NCBI GenBank assembly: GCA_026184435.1
Contig: CP046447.1
From: JAADFF01 sp013153035
Lineage (GTDB): Bacteria > Coprothermobacterota > Coprothermobacteria > Coprothermobacterales > JAADFF01
DNA: 64,000 nucleotides
Direction: 5' to 3' (one strand)
Position 1 is the first letter of the stretch, and the number at the start of each line of letters is the position of its first letter. The position numbers and the translations under genes are program-made. This document shows positions 8,835-17,453 of the stretch, one piece after another. The notes under the pieces are model-generated. The model saw nothing but the letters and a program-made list of their open reading frames with translations, searched no databases and was not told the DNA's origin.

Positions 8835-10910
8835 GTGAGCTGGACAATTGTTAGTTTATTAATTCTCGCCTATGTTTGGTATTCCCTCTACAAAGCAATC
8901 CGCAAAGAGGGAAGGATTAAGACCGTTGTTTGGGCTGTAGTAATCATCTTAGCCGTTGGCATGATGATTCCTGCAGGTAATCTGACACAGTGGGGTAAAG
9001 GATCATGGCCCCTTATATTTGACAGACCACAGATACAAGATCAGAATAAACCTCTTTACAGTGAGGTGTTTCCTTTTAAGGAAAAACCTGCTGTTATAGT
9101 TTCTTGGAATGCTATTGCCGATGAGATTGATATGCTTGGTAATGAGGCTTATAGTTTGAAGTCTGGTTCTATTGTCGATTGGAAAACAGATGTCGATGCA
9201 CAGAAATTTTTAATGGATAAATTGGGTAAAGACAAATTCTGTATCTTTGTAGATGTGTATAACCATTTTGAAAATCAAAATGTAGAGGTTAGTGGATGTC
9301 CTGTGTCCCGTATAGGTAATCTAGCTCCGGAGGAGATTGGTACTTGGATAGATAAAAATGCCGATGTTAGAGCGGCACTTCTTGATGATCTGAAGATCCT
9401 CTCTGGAGAAGTAGCCACACAGCTTGAACCAAAGGTAAAAGATGCCTCTTCTCAAATCAAGGGTATTCTTGCGGATCTGGGTAATATCAAAGTAGAAGAT
9501 AATAGCTCTGTAGAAGATCTACAGAATGTTATTGCCACTATCGACAATGCTATCAGCCGTATAAATAGTGTAAAAGCAGATCTTGAGACAATGGCTGGCG
9601 GTAATTTTAAGGATCTAGAAATAGTTGTTGGTGTTGTGGACGATATTACTACGCGTCTTGATGAGGTAAAAGGTTATGTCGATAAGCTTATAACGGCTAA
9701 ACAGAATATAGATATGATGGCTTCTAGTGCAGAAAAAGATAAGTATATCGAAGAGTATAACAAAAATCTGGGAGAATTAAGAAAGGTCTTTGCTTCTCTT
9801 CCTAAAGAGCTAGAGTTTGCCTTGTCTGGTATGGAAAATGTTGTAACAACCTTGAAGGAAATGGGTCCTGCAGTTGATATAATCAAGAATGCTAAGTGGT
9901 ATCAGGTGAAACTCGATAACGAAGAGCTTTTTGAGAAGATGGGTGGTATTGAAGGTTATGCCCAGTTTATGAGACAGACCATTAAAAAGTATGCAGAAAA
10001 GAACGGTATACAGGGTCCCCTTGATCAGACAGAATGCATGACAGCTAAAAGTGAAATTAAGCAGTATGTTCAGTGTGAGTATACCAAGACCTATGTCGAC
10101 AAGCAGCTAAAGGTTTGTCCTGCGAGTGTATTCTTTAACACGGAAGGAACTGCTGGAAATCAAGGTCAGTCATCTGGTTATAAGGAAGAGTTACTTGGCA
10201 AGATTGAGAGTAACTGTGCCGGCATAGAAGATGTTACTTCACAAGATAATAATACCAATCCTACAGAAAGCACACAGGTTTCTCAGAATACATGCACTGT
10301 TTCTGATACATGTGCATGTAATGCAGCTGAAGGTGCTGAACAGACCCAGCAGAAGAGTGAGGCTTTTAAAACCTATGTTGTTATTAACGATGGTAAGAAA
10401 GAGAAGAAGGTTCTTATTGAAAATTTTGTACCTTCTCAGAATGTATGCCGTGATGTGATGGATAGGTTTGATACCTCATTTGACAAGGTATTCAATGCCG
10501 TGTTCGATAACATGTACTGTGGTGGAGCCACTGTTAATATAGCTTCCCTCATTAATCCATACTTTGGTACAAGGTCTTATTATATTGTTTCTGAACAGGA
10601 TAGAAAGCCTTTGAAGGTGCTTAATACCAGAGGTCTTATTGAGATGAATAATGCTAATAAGCCTAATCCAACTGGTGTGTTGATATTCACCATTATTCTT
10701 GCTCTGATTATTGGTGGTATGGAAATGATGCTAAGACTATTCTTGCCACCTATTATAAGTAGCACATCTCAGTATGGTGGTGCTTCATGGGTGTGGCTTA
10801 TTGTTATGGGTATTATCGTCTTCTTCCTTGAGGCATTCTTTGCCTTCACCATAGGTGGCCTCTTAGTGACATGGTGGAATGTTATAGGTCTGCCACCTAT
10901 TGTCATGTAA
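8835..10910 (+). CDS. large membrane protein with Cys-rich coiled-coil extracytoplasmic domain
   Basis: A 691-residue protein of no recognised family. Two N-terminal membrane helices (about residues 3-20 and 30-50) are separated by a basic loop (KAIRKEGRIK), which predicts that the following ~550 residues are outside the cytoplasm. That part is mostly coiled coil (about 180-370), then a Cys-rich stretch (about 400-580) including CTVSDTCACNA. Two more helices close the C-terminus (about 615-640 and 655-680). GTG start behind AAGGGAGGTAA. A strong terminator follows. The plan of membrane anchors with a helical, Cys-containing outer domain recalls the insertion in the OppC-type permease of this window; homology is not shown. 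Confidence 0.75.
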   Translation: MSWTIVSLLILAYVWYSLYKAIRKEGRIKTVVWAVVIILAVGMMIPAGNLTQWGKGSWPLIFDRPQIQDQNKPLYSEVFPFKEKPAVIVSWNAIADEIDMLGNEAYSLKSGSIVDWKTDVDAQKFLMDKLGKDKFCIFVDVYNHFENQNVEVSGCPVSRIGNLAPEEIGTWIDKNADVRAALLDDLKILSGEVATQLEPKVKDASSQIKGILADLGNIKVEDNSSVEDLQNVIATIDNAISRINSVKADLETMAGGNFKDLEIVVGVVDDITTRLDEVKGYVDKLITAKQNIDMMASSAEKDKYIEEYNKNLGELRKVFASLPKELEFALSGMENVVTTLKEMGPAVDIIKNAKWYQVKLDNEELFEKMGGIEGYAQFMRQTIKKYAEKNGIQGPLDQTECMTAKSEIKQYVQCEYTKTYVDKQLKVCPASVFFNTEGTAGNQGQSSGYKEELLGKIESNCAGIEDVTSQDNNTNPTESTQVSQNTCTVSDTCACNAAEGAEQTQQKSEAFKTYVVINDGKKEKKVLIENFVPSQNVCRDVMDRFDTSFDKVFNAVFDNMYCGGATVNIASLINPYFGTRSYYIVSEQDRKPLKVLNTRGLIEMNNANKPNPTGVLIFTIILALIIGGMEMMLRLFLPPIISSTSQYGGASWVWLIVMGIIVFFLEAFFAFTIGGLLVTWWNVIGLPPIVM

Positions 10911-10934
10911 TGTGATCTTTCAATGCAAGCAATG

Positions 10935-10964
10935 AAAGAGGGGCTGTATAGCCCCTCTTTTTTC
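10935..10964 (+). terminator. Rho-independent terminator
   Basis: A perfect 10-bp stem, AAAGAGGGGC (10935-10944) with GCCCCTCTTT (10951-10960), loop TGTATA, then TTTC. It lies 25 bases after the 691-residue membrane protein gene. The ~196 bases from here to the next hairpin at 11161 are AT-rich and show no open reading frame I can support. Confidence 0.85.
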
Positions 10965-11160
10965 TTATATAGATTTTCATTATTGCGCTCTTTTATGTAG
11001 GAAAGAAGTTCTATAAGATCTATAAGATAAAAGTATTTTAGTTGGAAAATATTTTTGATTTCTTAAAAACCACGATCTTCCTTCAATAGCTGTAGATTTA
11101 GAAATAGATGCTACGTGGGTATTTGGATTTTATACTCTGAACGGCTTCATATACAAAGAT

Positions 11161-11182
11161 AGGGCAGGCAGAAGCCTGCCCT
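11161..11182 (-). terminator. hairpin terminator of the alcohol dehydrogenase operon
   Basis: A perfect 9-bp stem, AGGGCAGGC (11161-11169) with GCCTGCCCT (11174-11182), loop AGAA. Read on the minus strand it follows the stop of the downstream dehydrogenase by about 35 bases and is followed by ATCTTTGTAT, a moderate T-tract. It most likely ends the minus-strand transcript. Confidence 0.65.
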
Positions 11183-11216
11183 AGGGGTATGTAAGATGAA
11201 TAGTAACTTTAGTCTA

Positions 11217-12365
11217 TTAGATATCTGCAATCTTCAGTATCTCAAATACATCTTCCTTTGTAAGTTCTCCCCATGCGTTTCTTGGTCTAAATTCTATTGC
11301 CTTAATGGCTATTTCTTCCCACTCATCGGATGTGACACCGAGGTCTTTCAAGGCTACAGGCAGTCCCCAAGAGAGAAACTTTTCTCTCATCTTCTCAACC
11401 CCTTCTTCTGTAGATGATGCGTTCCATACCTCACGGGCCCACCTTTCTGTAATATCGGGGTTGAATTTTTTACGATACATGACAACAGCCGGCTGAATGA
11501 CGGCAAGTCCCGTGCCATGTGCCACATCAGGGTGTAGTGCCGATATGGCATGCTCTATGGCGTGAGCTGCCCAGTCTCCTCCCAGTCCTGTTAGTGATAA
11601 TCCATTAAATGCCAGTGTGGCTGCCCATGCAAATGATGCCCTTGCCTCATAGTCTTTGGGGTCTATCATGAGCCTATCAATGTTGTCTATTATGCTTCTC
11701 ATAAGCCCCTCATCAAAGTAAACAGTGGTATCTGTTGGTTTACCGGTAATATAAGACTCTATAATATGACTCAGGCTATCGCTGCCACCGTTGGCTGTTT
11801 GCCTCTGTGGCAAAGAAAACTGTACAGTTGGGTCAACAATAGACACCTTAGGATAGTTGGTTATACTACGATAAGACCATTTGACCTTCTCCTCTTCATT
11901 GGTAATAACCGATGTGCCATTCATCTCGGATCCTGTGGCCGAGAGTGTAAGAACAATATATATAGGTAATGCCTTTGTGGGTTTCAGAGGGTTTTTCCTC
12001 AGATATAGTTTCCATACATCATCTACAAATACACCGTTGGCAATAGCCTTTGCCGTATCAATAACACTACCTCCACCAACGGCAAGGACGCCATCGACAT
12101 TTTCTTTCTTTGCAATTTCTATGCCTTCTCTAACCTTAGACAGGACAGGATTAGGTCTAACACCCCACAGCTCAACCCACTGAATACCATGCTTTTTCAG
12201 GCTGTCTACCACGGTATCATAGACTCCATTTTTCTTAATACTGCCACCGCCTGCGACAAGTAGCACCTTTTTAGAGCCGAAAGATGCAATTTCCTCACCA
12301 ATCTTTTTCACGGTATCTTTACCGAAAACATACTTTGTAGGATTGTGGAATACAAAGTTTCTCAT
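11217..12365 (-). CDS. iron-containing alcohol dehydrogenase, downstream tandem copy
   Basis: A 382-residue member of the Fe-dependent (group III) alcohol dehydrogenases, of the butanol-dehydrogenase branch. It interconverts an alcohol and aldehyde with NAD(P)H, typically in fermentation. The nucleotide motif GGGSVIDTAK lies near residue 100. The metal region has DSLSHIIE, then HAIEHAISALHPDVAHG with spaced histidines. The ATG at 12365 follows GGGGGTGAG; an in-frame extension to 12434 would run into the upstream gene. It lies 11 bases after the stop of a paralog, with which its first ~106 residues are almost identical while the remainder clearly diverges. Confidence 0.93.
   Translation of the reverse strand: MRNFVFHNPTKYVFGKDTVKKIGEEIASFGSKKVLLVAGGGSIKKNGVYDTVVDSLKKHGIQWVELWGVRPNPVLSKVREGIEIAKKENVDGVLAVGGGSVIDTAKAIANGVFVDDVWKLYLRKNPLKPTKALPIYIVLTLSATGSEMNGTSVITNEEEKVKWSYRSITNYPKVSIVDPTVQFSLPQRQTANGGSDSLSHIIESYITGKPTDTTVYFDEGLMRSIIDNIDRLMIDPKDYEARASFAWAATLAFNGLSLTGLGGDWAAHAIEHAISALHPDVAHGTGLAVIQPAVVMYRKKFNPDITERWAREVWNASSTEEGVEKMREKFLSWGLPVALKDLGVTSDEWEEIAIKAIEFRPRNAWGELTKEDVFEILKIADI
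12048..12365 (-). repeat. converted segment, copy A (5' part of downstream dehydrogenase)
   Basis: This 318-bp segment matches 13205-13522 with about nine mismatches by eye. Identity falls abruptly beyond 12048, just after the GGGSVIDTAK codons. It is the coding start of one tandem paralog. Near-identity confined to one end of two otherwise diverged genes points to gene conversion or recent unequal recombination. Confidence 0.85.
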
Positions 12366-12376
12366 GGTCTCACCCC

Positions 12377-13522
12377 CTATATGTCTGCATATCTCAGTAT
12401 TTCTTCTACCACCTGTGGTGTGATAGGTTCCCACAGGTCTCCCCAGCCCAGCTCTACAGTTTTATCTATGATAGATTGCCAGTCACTGGGTTTGACACCT
12501 AACTCCTTTAGGGATATGGGAAGTCCCCACTCCTTGTATTTCGCCCTTAGCCTTTCTATACCACCTTCTATGGTATTTTCTCCCCATACCTGCTGTGCCC
12601 ATCTCTTTAGTATCTCTGGATTGTGTTTTCTTCTATACATAAGCACTGCCGGATGCACGACTGCCAGCCCGCTACCGTGTGCCACATCGGGATATATGGC
12701 TGATATGGCATGTTCTATAGCGTGTGAAAGCCAATCTCCAGCGAGTCCTTTGGACGATATGCCATTTAGTGCCAATGTAGCTGCCCATGCAAATGATGCC
12801 CTTGCTTCATAGTTTCTGGGGTCTACCATGAGTGTGTCTATGTTGTCTATAATGCTTCTCATGAGCCCCTCATCGTAGTATACGGTGGTATCTGTGGGTT
12901 TACCGGTGATATATGCCTCCAGTATGTGGGACAAGGCATCACTGCCACCGTTTGCCGTTTGCTTTTTAGGAAGTGAAAACTGCACTGTTGGATCTACTAT
13001 GGATACTTTGGGATATGACAGGGGAGAGCTAAATGCCCATTTTTGCCCTGTTTCTTCATTGGTAATAACGGCACCTCCATTCATTTCAGAGCCTGTGGCC
13101 GATATAGTGAGCACCACATATATAGGTAATGCGCTATCTGGTACTTTAGAGCTATCTACAAACATATCCCAAACATTATCTATAAACAGTCCATGAGCTA
13201 TGGTCTTTGCCGTATCAATAACACTACCTCCACCAACGGCAAGGACGCCATCGACATTTTCTTTCTTTGCAATTTCTATGCCTTCTTTTACCTTAGACAG
13301 GACAGGATTAGGTCTAACACCCCACAGCTCAACCCACTGAATACCATGCTTTTTCAGGCTGTCTACCACGGTATCATAGACTCCATTTTTCTTAATACTG
13401 CCGCCTCCTGCGACAAGTAGCACTTTTTTAGAACCAAAAGATACAATTTCCTCACCAATCTTTTTCACGGTATCTTTGCCGAAAACATACTTTGTAGGAT
13501 TGTGGAATACAAAGTTTCTCAT
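12377..13522 (-). CDS. iron-containing alcohol dehydrogenase, upstream tandem copy
   Basis: A 381-residue Fe-dependent alcohol dehydrogenase, first gene of the tandem pair. It carries GGGSVIDTAK for nucleotide binding, and DALSHILE and HAIEHAISAIYPDVAHG for the metal site. The ATG is preceded by GGGGA and starts MRNFVFHNP, the normal family N-terminus. The two copies differ most in the middle segment (residues ~108-150) and near the C-terminus, so they may have different substrates while sharing regulation. A minus-strand terminator lies between this gene and the AIM24-like gene upstream, so the pair probably has its own promoter. Confidence 0.93.
   Translation of the reverse strand: MRNFVFHNPTKYVFGKDTVKKIGEEIVSFGSKKVLLVAGGGSIKKNGVYDTVVDSLKKHGIQWVELWGVRPNPVLSKVKEGIEIAKKENVDGVLAVGGGSVIDTAKTIAHGLFIDNVWDMFVDSSKVPDSALPIYVVLTISATGSEMNGGAVITNEETGQKWAFSSPLSYPKVSIVDPTVQFSLPKKQTANGGSDALSHILEAYITGKPTDTTVYYDEGLMRSIIDNIDTLMVDPRNYEARASFAWAATLALNGISSKGLAGDWLSHAIEHAISAIYPDVAHGSGLAVVHPAVLMYRRKHNPEILKRWAQQVWGENTIEGGIERLRAKYKEWGLPISLKELGVKPSDWQSIIDKTVELGWGDLWEPITPQVVEEILRYADI
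13205..13522 (-). repeat. converted segment, copy B (5' part of upstream dehydrogenase)
   Basis: Partner of 12048-12365, in direct orientation and 1157 bases away. The mismatches are mostly third-position or conservative, giving two amino-acid differences by eye in the first ~80 residues (Ala27/Val and Arg79/Lys). Confidence 0.85.
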
Positions 13523-13570
13523 ACTATCCCCTCCCCTTCAGTGGATACATCATATTATTGTATCACTATA

Positions 13571-13596
13571 GAAAAAGGGAAGCCTACAGGCTTCCC
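13571..13596 (-). terminator. Rho-independent terminator, minus strand
   Basis: Stem GGGAAGCC (13577-13584) with GGCTTCCC (13589-13596), loop TACA. On the minus strand the hairpin is followed by TTTTTC. It lies 28 bases after the stop of the AIM24-like gene and separates it from the dehydrogenase pair. Confidence 0.8.
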
Positions 13597-13623
13597 TCTC
13601 TATGATTACTGTATAGGTGCTTT

Positions 13624-14295
13624 TTAGTCTCCACCGGGTATCATACGGGCTATAAGATTGGCAAATGATGGCAAAGTTCTACTTTGCAGGTATACTTTAC
13701 CGGGTCCTGTGAGTTCCATGACGAAGAATTCTCCACCGAAGAGGAAATTTTTGAAACCTTTACCAAAGCTGCGTACTTTCCAAGATACAGTGTTCTCTAC
13801 ACCGGCAATATGATAGTTATCTACAACAACTTTCTGCCCAGTTTTGAGTTCTAGCACTTTTAGCCCTCCAAAGCCGTTAATCCATACTCCGCCATTGCCT
13901 GATACCTTAAGCCATACCATGCCGCCACCGGCTATAAAGCCTCTACCTCCACGCCATGCTACAGATAAGTCAATATCACCATGATGGGCTAGGTAGGCAC
14001 CGTCCATAAGGTAGAAGTCGTTGCCTATGGGTATATATTCGATATCACCGAGGAATGACGGAACAAGCCATATAATGGCGTCACTCTGGGCCGTATATTT
14101 GTTGATAAATAGTGTTTCTCCACCCATGGCCTTACGCATAAGACCTTTGAGAAAGCCCCCTTGCATAGATGTATCTACCTTGATGTTACCCATCATGAGC
14201 ATCATGGCACCGGGTTGGGCATTTACCGATTCACCGCTGCTAAGTTTTACTTTTAGTACACTAGACATAGGTCTGTCATCAATTTTGAATTCCAT
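13624..14295 (-). CDS. AIM24 / TIGR00266 family protein
   Basis: A 223-residue protein of the AIM24-like family (TIGR00266), a beta-rich fold of unclear function found in many bacteria. Typical features are AQPGAMMLMMGNIKVDT near the N-terminus, the glycine-rich MQGGFLKGLMRKAMGGE, and FGGLKVLELKTGQKVVVDN. No signal peptide is present. The ATG at 14295 is chosen because GGGGTGA lies about five bases upstream; the GTG at 14304 is inside that site. It follows the CDF transporter gene closely and the two may be one unit ending at the hairpin at 13571-13596. Confidence 0.85.
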   Translation of the reverse strand: MEFKIDDRPMSSVLKVKLSSGESVNAQPGAMMLMMGNIKVDTSMQGGFLKGLMRKAMGGETLFINKYTAQSDAIIWLVPSFLGDIEYIPIGNDFYLMDGAYLAHHGDIDLSVAWRGGRGFIAGGGMVWLKVSGNGGVWINGFGGLKVLELKTGQKVVVDNYHIAGVENTVSWKVRSFGKGFKNFLFGGEFFVMELTGPGKVYLQSRTLPSFANLIARMIPGGD

Positions 14296-14318
14296 ATTTA
14301 TCACCCCTTAGTGATATT

Positions 14319-15275
14319 TTAGCTCATGGCCTTATGGATTCCATGTTCATGGTGATGGTGCTCATGTTCCCGACAATGGCAGTTCTCAGCTTCTACCTGC
14401 AGTGTAAGATGTATGTCTTTGTTCCATGCCTCATGTAGAGTATGTCTGAGCTTGTCCCGTAGCATGTCTACTTCTTTTACCGTCATATCTTCAGGTACAA
14501 CGGCATGCACTTCTACAAATGCCTCCTTGCCCGTGAGTGTATATACTCTAATATCATGTATGTCTTTGATATTGGGCTTGAACTCTTTGATGGTTTTTTC
14601 TATAAGGTCTATGTCAGCATCTTCTGGTACTCCCTCCATGAGAATATGCATGCTCTCTTTTAGTATTTCGTAGGCATGACTGAAGAGAAAGTATACGATG
14701 AATGCACCGATAATGAGGTCGAGATACCATAGATTTTCAAACCCTATATATAGGAGTATTCCTTCTACTACCACAAGTACGGATGATAGTGCATCAGATA
14801 TAAGGTGTATTAGAGCACCTTTGATACTCATGCTATGTTTAGCCTGTTTCCATAACAGGGCAATGCCTACGATGTTGCCCAGTAGCCCTATAATGGCAAC
14901 AGGTAAAAGTATTCTTGGGTCTATTTCAAAGCCACCTTGTAGTGTGCGTTCTATAATTTCTCTTAATATTAGTAGGCCTGCAGCAAACAGAAGTAGTGAA
15001 ACAACAAACGATGCTATGACCTCAGCCCTTTTAAATCCAAAGGTATGTCTTCTGTCAGGGCCCTTTTTCTCTACGGATTTGGCTATCCATACAAGGAGCG
15101 ATGTAATACTATCGCCGAGATTGTGAAATGCATCGGCTGTGAGTGCTACAGAGCCTGACAAATAGCCTCCTATCAGTTCTGCTATGGTTATGCCCAAATT
15201 GGTTAGCACTGTTAGTGCTATTGGTAATGTCGATGTGTTTTCATCAATGTGATGATGGTGGTGATGGTGTCCCAT
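14319..15275 (-). CDS. cation diffusion facilitator transporter, CzcD/Zn type
   Basis: A 318-residue six-helix transporter of the CDF family, which exports divalent metal by proton exchange. The helix-2 site is DAFHNLGD and the helix-5 site is HLISD; both have the His/Asp pattern typical of zinc-type members. The C-terminal cytoplasmic domain (about 205-300) is the usual metal-sensing fold. Histidines cluster at both ends: seven in a row right after the start (GHHHHHHHI) and HCHCREHEHHHHEHGIH at the end. The ATG at 15275 follows GGGAGGGG; the ORF extends upstream without a better site. Confidence 0.93.
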   Translation of the reverse strand: MGHHHHHHHIDENTSTLPIALTVLTNLGITIAELIGGYLSGSVALTADAFHNLGDSITSLLVWIAKSVEKKGPDRRHTFGFKRAEVIASFVVSLLLFAAGLLILREIIERTLQGGFEIDPRILLPVAIIGLLGNIVGIALLWKQAKHSMSIKGALIHLISDALSSVLVVVEGILLYIGFENLWYLDLIIGAFIVYFLFSHAYEILKESMHILMEGVPEDADIDLIEKTIKEFKPNIKDIHDIRVYTLTGKEAFVEVHAVVPEDMTVKEVDMLRDKLRHTLHEAWNKDIHLTLQVEAENCHCREHEHHHHEHGIHKAMS

Positions 15276-15409
15276 ATCTACCCCTCCCTTCAATACCATT
15301 ATAAAGGTATATAAACATATTGATTGTTATGAAAAAATATTTAGAAAATATGAAACACATGCGGGAAACTCATGGATGTAATATATTTGTCCTTTGCTAT
15401 CATAAAAAC

Positions 15410-16267
15410 ATGTCGGAGGGTGTGTTTGTTGTTAATCCTGTCTCTGGAGGAGGGAGGGCAAAGCGGGCATTTCTTCATTTTCGGAAACTCCTTGGGCGAC
15501 AGTGTGATGTTGTTGTTTCTACCAGTAAAGGATATCTTCTAAATGAGTTCAGCAAACTTTGCTCTTACAGAAAGTTTTATGTTTTCGGTGGTGATGGAAC
15601 ACTTAATGAGGTTATCAATGCTATTTACCAATGTCGTGTTAGAGATCCTATATATATCACTGTTTTTCCATCAGGCTCAGGTAACGACTTTGTGAAGAGT
15701 TTGCCCTATGCCGAATTTGTAGAGTTCTATCCTGGTGTGTTCAGATATGAAGAAGGAGAGAGATACTTTCTCAATGCTCTTGGTACAGGGCTCGATGCCT
15801 ATACAGCATATTACGCCTCTGATGTCAAGGGTAAATATCTTCGTGGTATTCCCGCATATGCCTATGGACTTATTAAGACAATGATATTAGGTGCTTCAAC
15901 AACTAGTGTTGTAGATGCCAGCATTGATATTCCACACTCTTTATCTCTTATGTCATTTGGCAGAGGTGCCTATGTTGGAGGAGGTTTTTATCTTCTACCT
16001 CATGCCGATGTGAAGAAGAAGTCTATAGCATGGTTGGTGGCCCGTTATATCTCACCCTTTGAACTTCTTCATCAGATACCAATTCTGTTCAATGGTGAAA
16101 TTTTACATTACGAAAAGGTATCTTATGGTCATGCCAATAGGATTGATATAAAACTTGAAGAACCTAAAGTGTTTCAAGTAGATGGTGAAATTATAAAGGG
16201 GGTATCTCAGTTTTCTGTGTATACTGCGGATACCCCCATATACATCCGATATATAAAGCCTTTATAG
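15410..16267 (+). CDS. diacylglycerol/lipid kinase family protein (YegS/DgkB type)
   Basis: A 285-residue ATP-dependent lipid kinase of the DAGK catalytic family. It shows the N-terminal loop NPVSGGGRAKR, the nucleotide motif FGGDGTLNEVIN (about residue 60) and PSGSGNDF (about residue 85). Cytoplasmic or membrane-associated; the substrate is probably diacylglycerol or a related lipid. I chose ATG 15410 because the family begins just before the NPxSGG motif. In-frame TTG 15320 and ATG 15329 would add about 30 residues unlike the family, but no candidate has a good ribosome-binding site. The stop abuts the stop of the convergent gene with no gap. Confidence 0.82.
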   Translation: MSEGVFVVNPVSGGGRAKRAFLHFRKLLGRQCDVVVSTSKGYLLNEFSKLCSYRKFYVFGGDGTLNEVINAIYQCRVRDPIYITVFPSGSGNDFVKSLPYAEFVEFYPGVFRYEEGERYFLNALGTGLDAYTAYYASDVKGKYLRGIPAYAYGLIKTMILGASTTSVVDASIDIPHSLSLMSFGRGAYVGGGFYLLPHADVKKKSIAWLVARYISPFELLHQIPILFNGEILHYEKVSYGHANRIDIKLEEPKVFQVDGEIIKGVSQFSVYTADTPIYIRYIKPL

Positions 16268-16588
16268 TTAGTAGCAATTGCCACATCCACCGTCCATCAT
16301 CCAACCGATGATAAGCAGAGGGATAAGTCCTATTATTATGATGAGGGCTATTGGAGCTGCTACCAAGAATAGCACCCCTACAATAATGGCTCCCACAAGG
16401 GCTACTCCCAGTATAGGTAGTAGTGCTGCCCCTATACCGGCCAGTGTTACAACAGCTGGTAGTAACAGTGGCCATGTAAGAAGGATGAGTATAAACTTCC
16501 ACAACCCACCTATAGGTAGCATAGCCAACACTATGAGCCATAAGAAACTTAGTATCAACATTGTCATTCCTCGCATGTTTCCCCTCAC
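16268..16588 (-). CDS. small hydrophobic membrane protein
   Basis: A 106-residue, very hydrophobic protein with about three membrane helices and a short C-terminal tail MDGGCGNCY. The GTG start at 16588 is set by a near-perfect AAGGAGGTG with a six-base spacer. I recognise no family. The gene is convergent with the lipid kinase, with no bases between the two stop codons. Confidence 0.7.
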   Translation of the reverse strand: MRGNMRGMTMLILSFLWLIVLAMLPIGGLWKFILILLTWPLLLPAVVTLAGIGAALLPILGVALVGAIIVGVLFLVAAPIALIIIIGLIPLLIIGWMMDGGCGNCY

Positions 16589-16648
16589 TTTATACACCTC
16601 CTTGTTGATATTGTAGCAAAATATTGTCATTGGTGACAAATATATTGC

Positions 16649-17401
16649 CTAACTATTCAAAATATCTTTGGCTATGCCATAAGGATATGACAGTAAAGGA
16701 TCTTTTTCGGTATACAGTTTTTTAGCATTCTCATTTTTCAACACATCTTCAATCATAGGTGCAACAGCCTCAACGACTTTGTGAGGTAGATATGTTAGTT
16801 CCATAGCAAATGCCGGTGTAAAACTGTAGGAAAGCATTGTTTCTGCTACAAGTCGTTTATAAGTTGAAAGATAACCTAAACGCTGCTCCATATGGAGAAG
16901 AATGTCTCCCTTTTGTCTTAGTAGTGATAGCATGATATCTTCATAGTGTGTTGCCAGCGATAGGAGGTTCATTGTTTCAAATGTGTTTCCCTCTATCCAC
17001 ATGACTTGTCTCTCTTTGAAAATACGAGAGGATACATCTTCCACATCAGATTTGACACTTTCGAATGTGTCTGGTAAGTTCCATATATCCGGTAAGTTTT
17101 TGGCTACTTCTTCCGCACTATCCTTTAAAAGGGTTGTCATTGCTCCCAGTATGTCGGTATCTTTTACAAGGTTAAGCCTATCCTGTAGGTTGCTTTCTCT
17201 TAGAGAAGGAACTAGTATGCCGTATATGCCGAATCGAGATCCAATATGAGCCGATAGTGGAACAAATATGCTGCGATAGACATATGGTGCCATATCTGTT
17301 GTGATATCTATATACTCTTCCATAAGCAATATAAAGGCACGTACTGCGGCATGCCCGCTAAGAGAAGCAGTAAAGAAAAATATTCGTTCTAAATCGTCCA
17401 T
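16649..17401 (-). CDS. uncharacterised all-helical protein
   Basis: A 250-residue protein, mostly predicted alpha-helical, with no signal peptide, clear membrane span or motif I recognise. The ATG at 17401 follows GGTGGTGAAA; the open frame upstream to 17494 overlaps the divergent lemA promoter and gene, so the longer start is unlikely. It is divergent from lemA with only 52 bases between starts, so both promoters must overlap. Confidence 0.65.
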   Translation of the reverse strand: MDDLERIFFFTASLSGHAAVRAFILLMEEYIDITTDMAPYVYRSIFVPLSAHIGSRFGIYGILVPSLRESNLQDRLNLVKDTDILGAMTTLLKDSAEEVAKNLPDIWNLPDTFESVKSDVEDVSSRIFKERQVMWIEGNTFETMNLLSLATHYEDIMLSLLRQKGDILLHMEQRLGYLSTYKRLVAETMLSYSFTPAFAMELTYLPHKVVEAVAPMIEDVLKNENAKKLYTEKDPLLSYPYGIAKDILNS

Positions 17402-17419
17402 TTTCACCACCACATAAAG

Positions 17420-17425
17420 TATAAT
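17420..17425 (+). promoter_or_regulatory. -10 element for lemA
   Basis: TATAAT at 17420-17425 lies 28 bases before the lemA ATG, in the 52-base divergent gap. The -35 position would fall on the start of the minus-strand gene, and no good TTGACA is visible there, so this is tentative. Confidence 0.4.
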
Positions 17426-17453
17426 AAAAATACAGGTAAGGAGGTGGTTTTTC

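Noticed and set aside
15254..15275. Heptahistidine stretch after a Met-Gly start looked like an engineered affinity tag.
   Set aside because: It uses mixed CAC and CAT codons, is in an ordinary CDF gene with a natural ribosome-binding site, and has no vector sequence around it.
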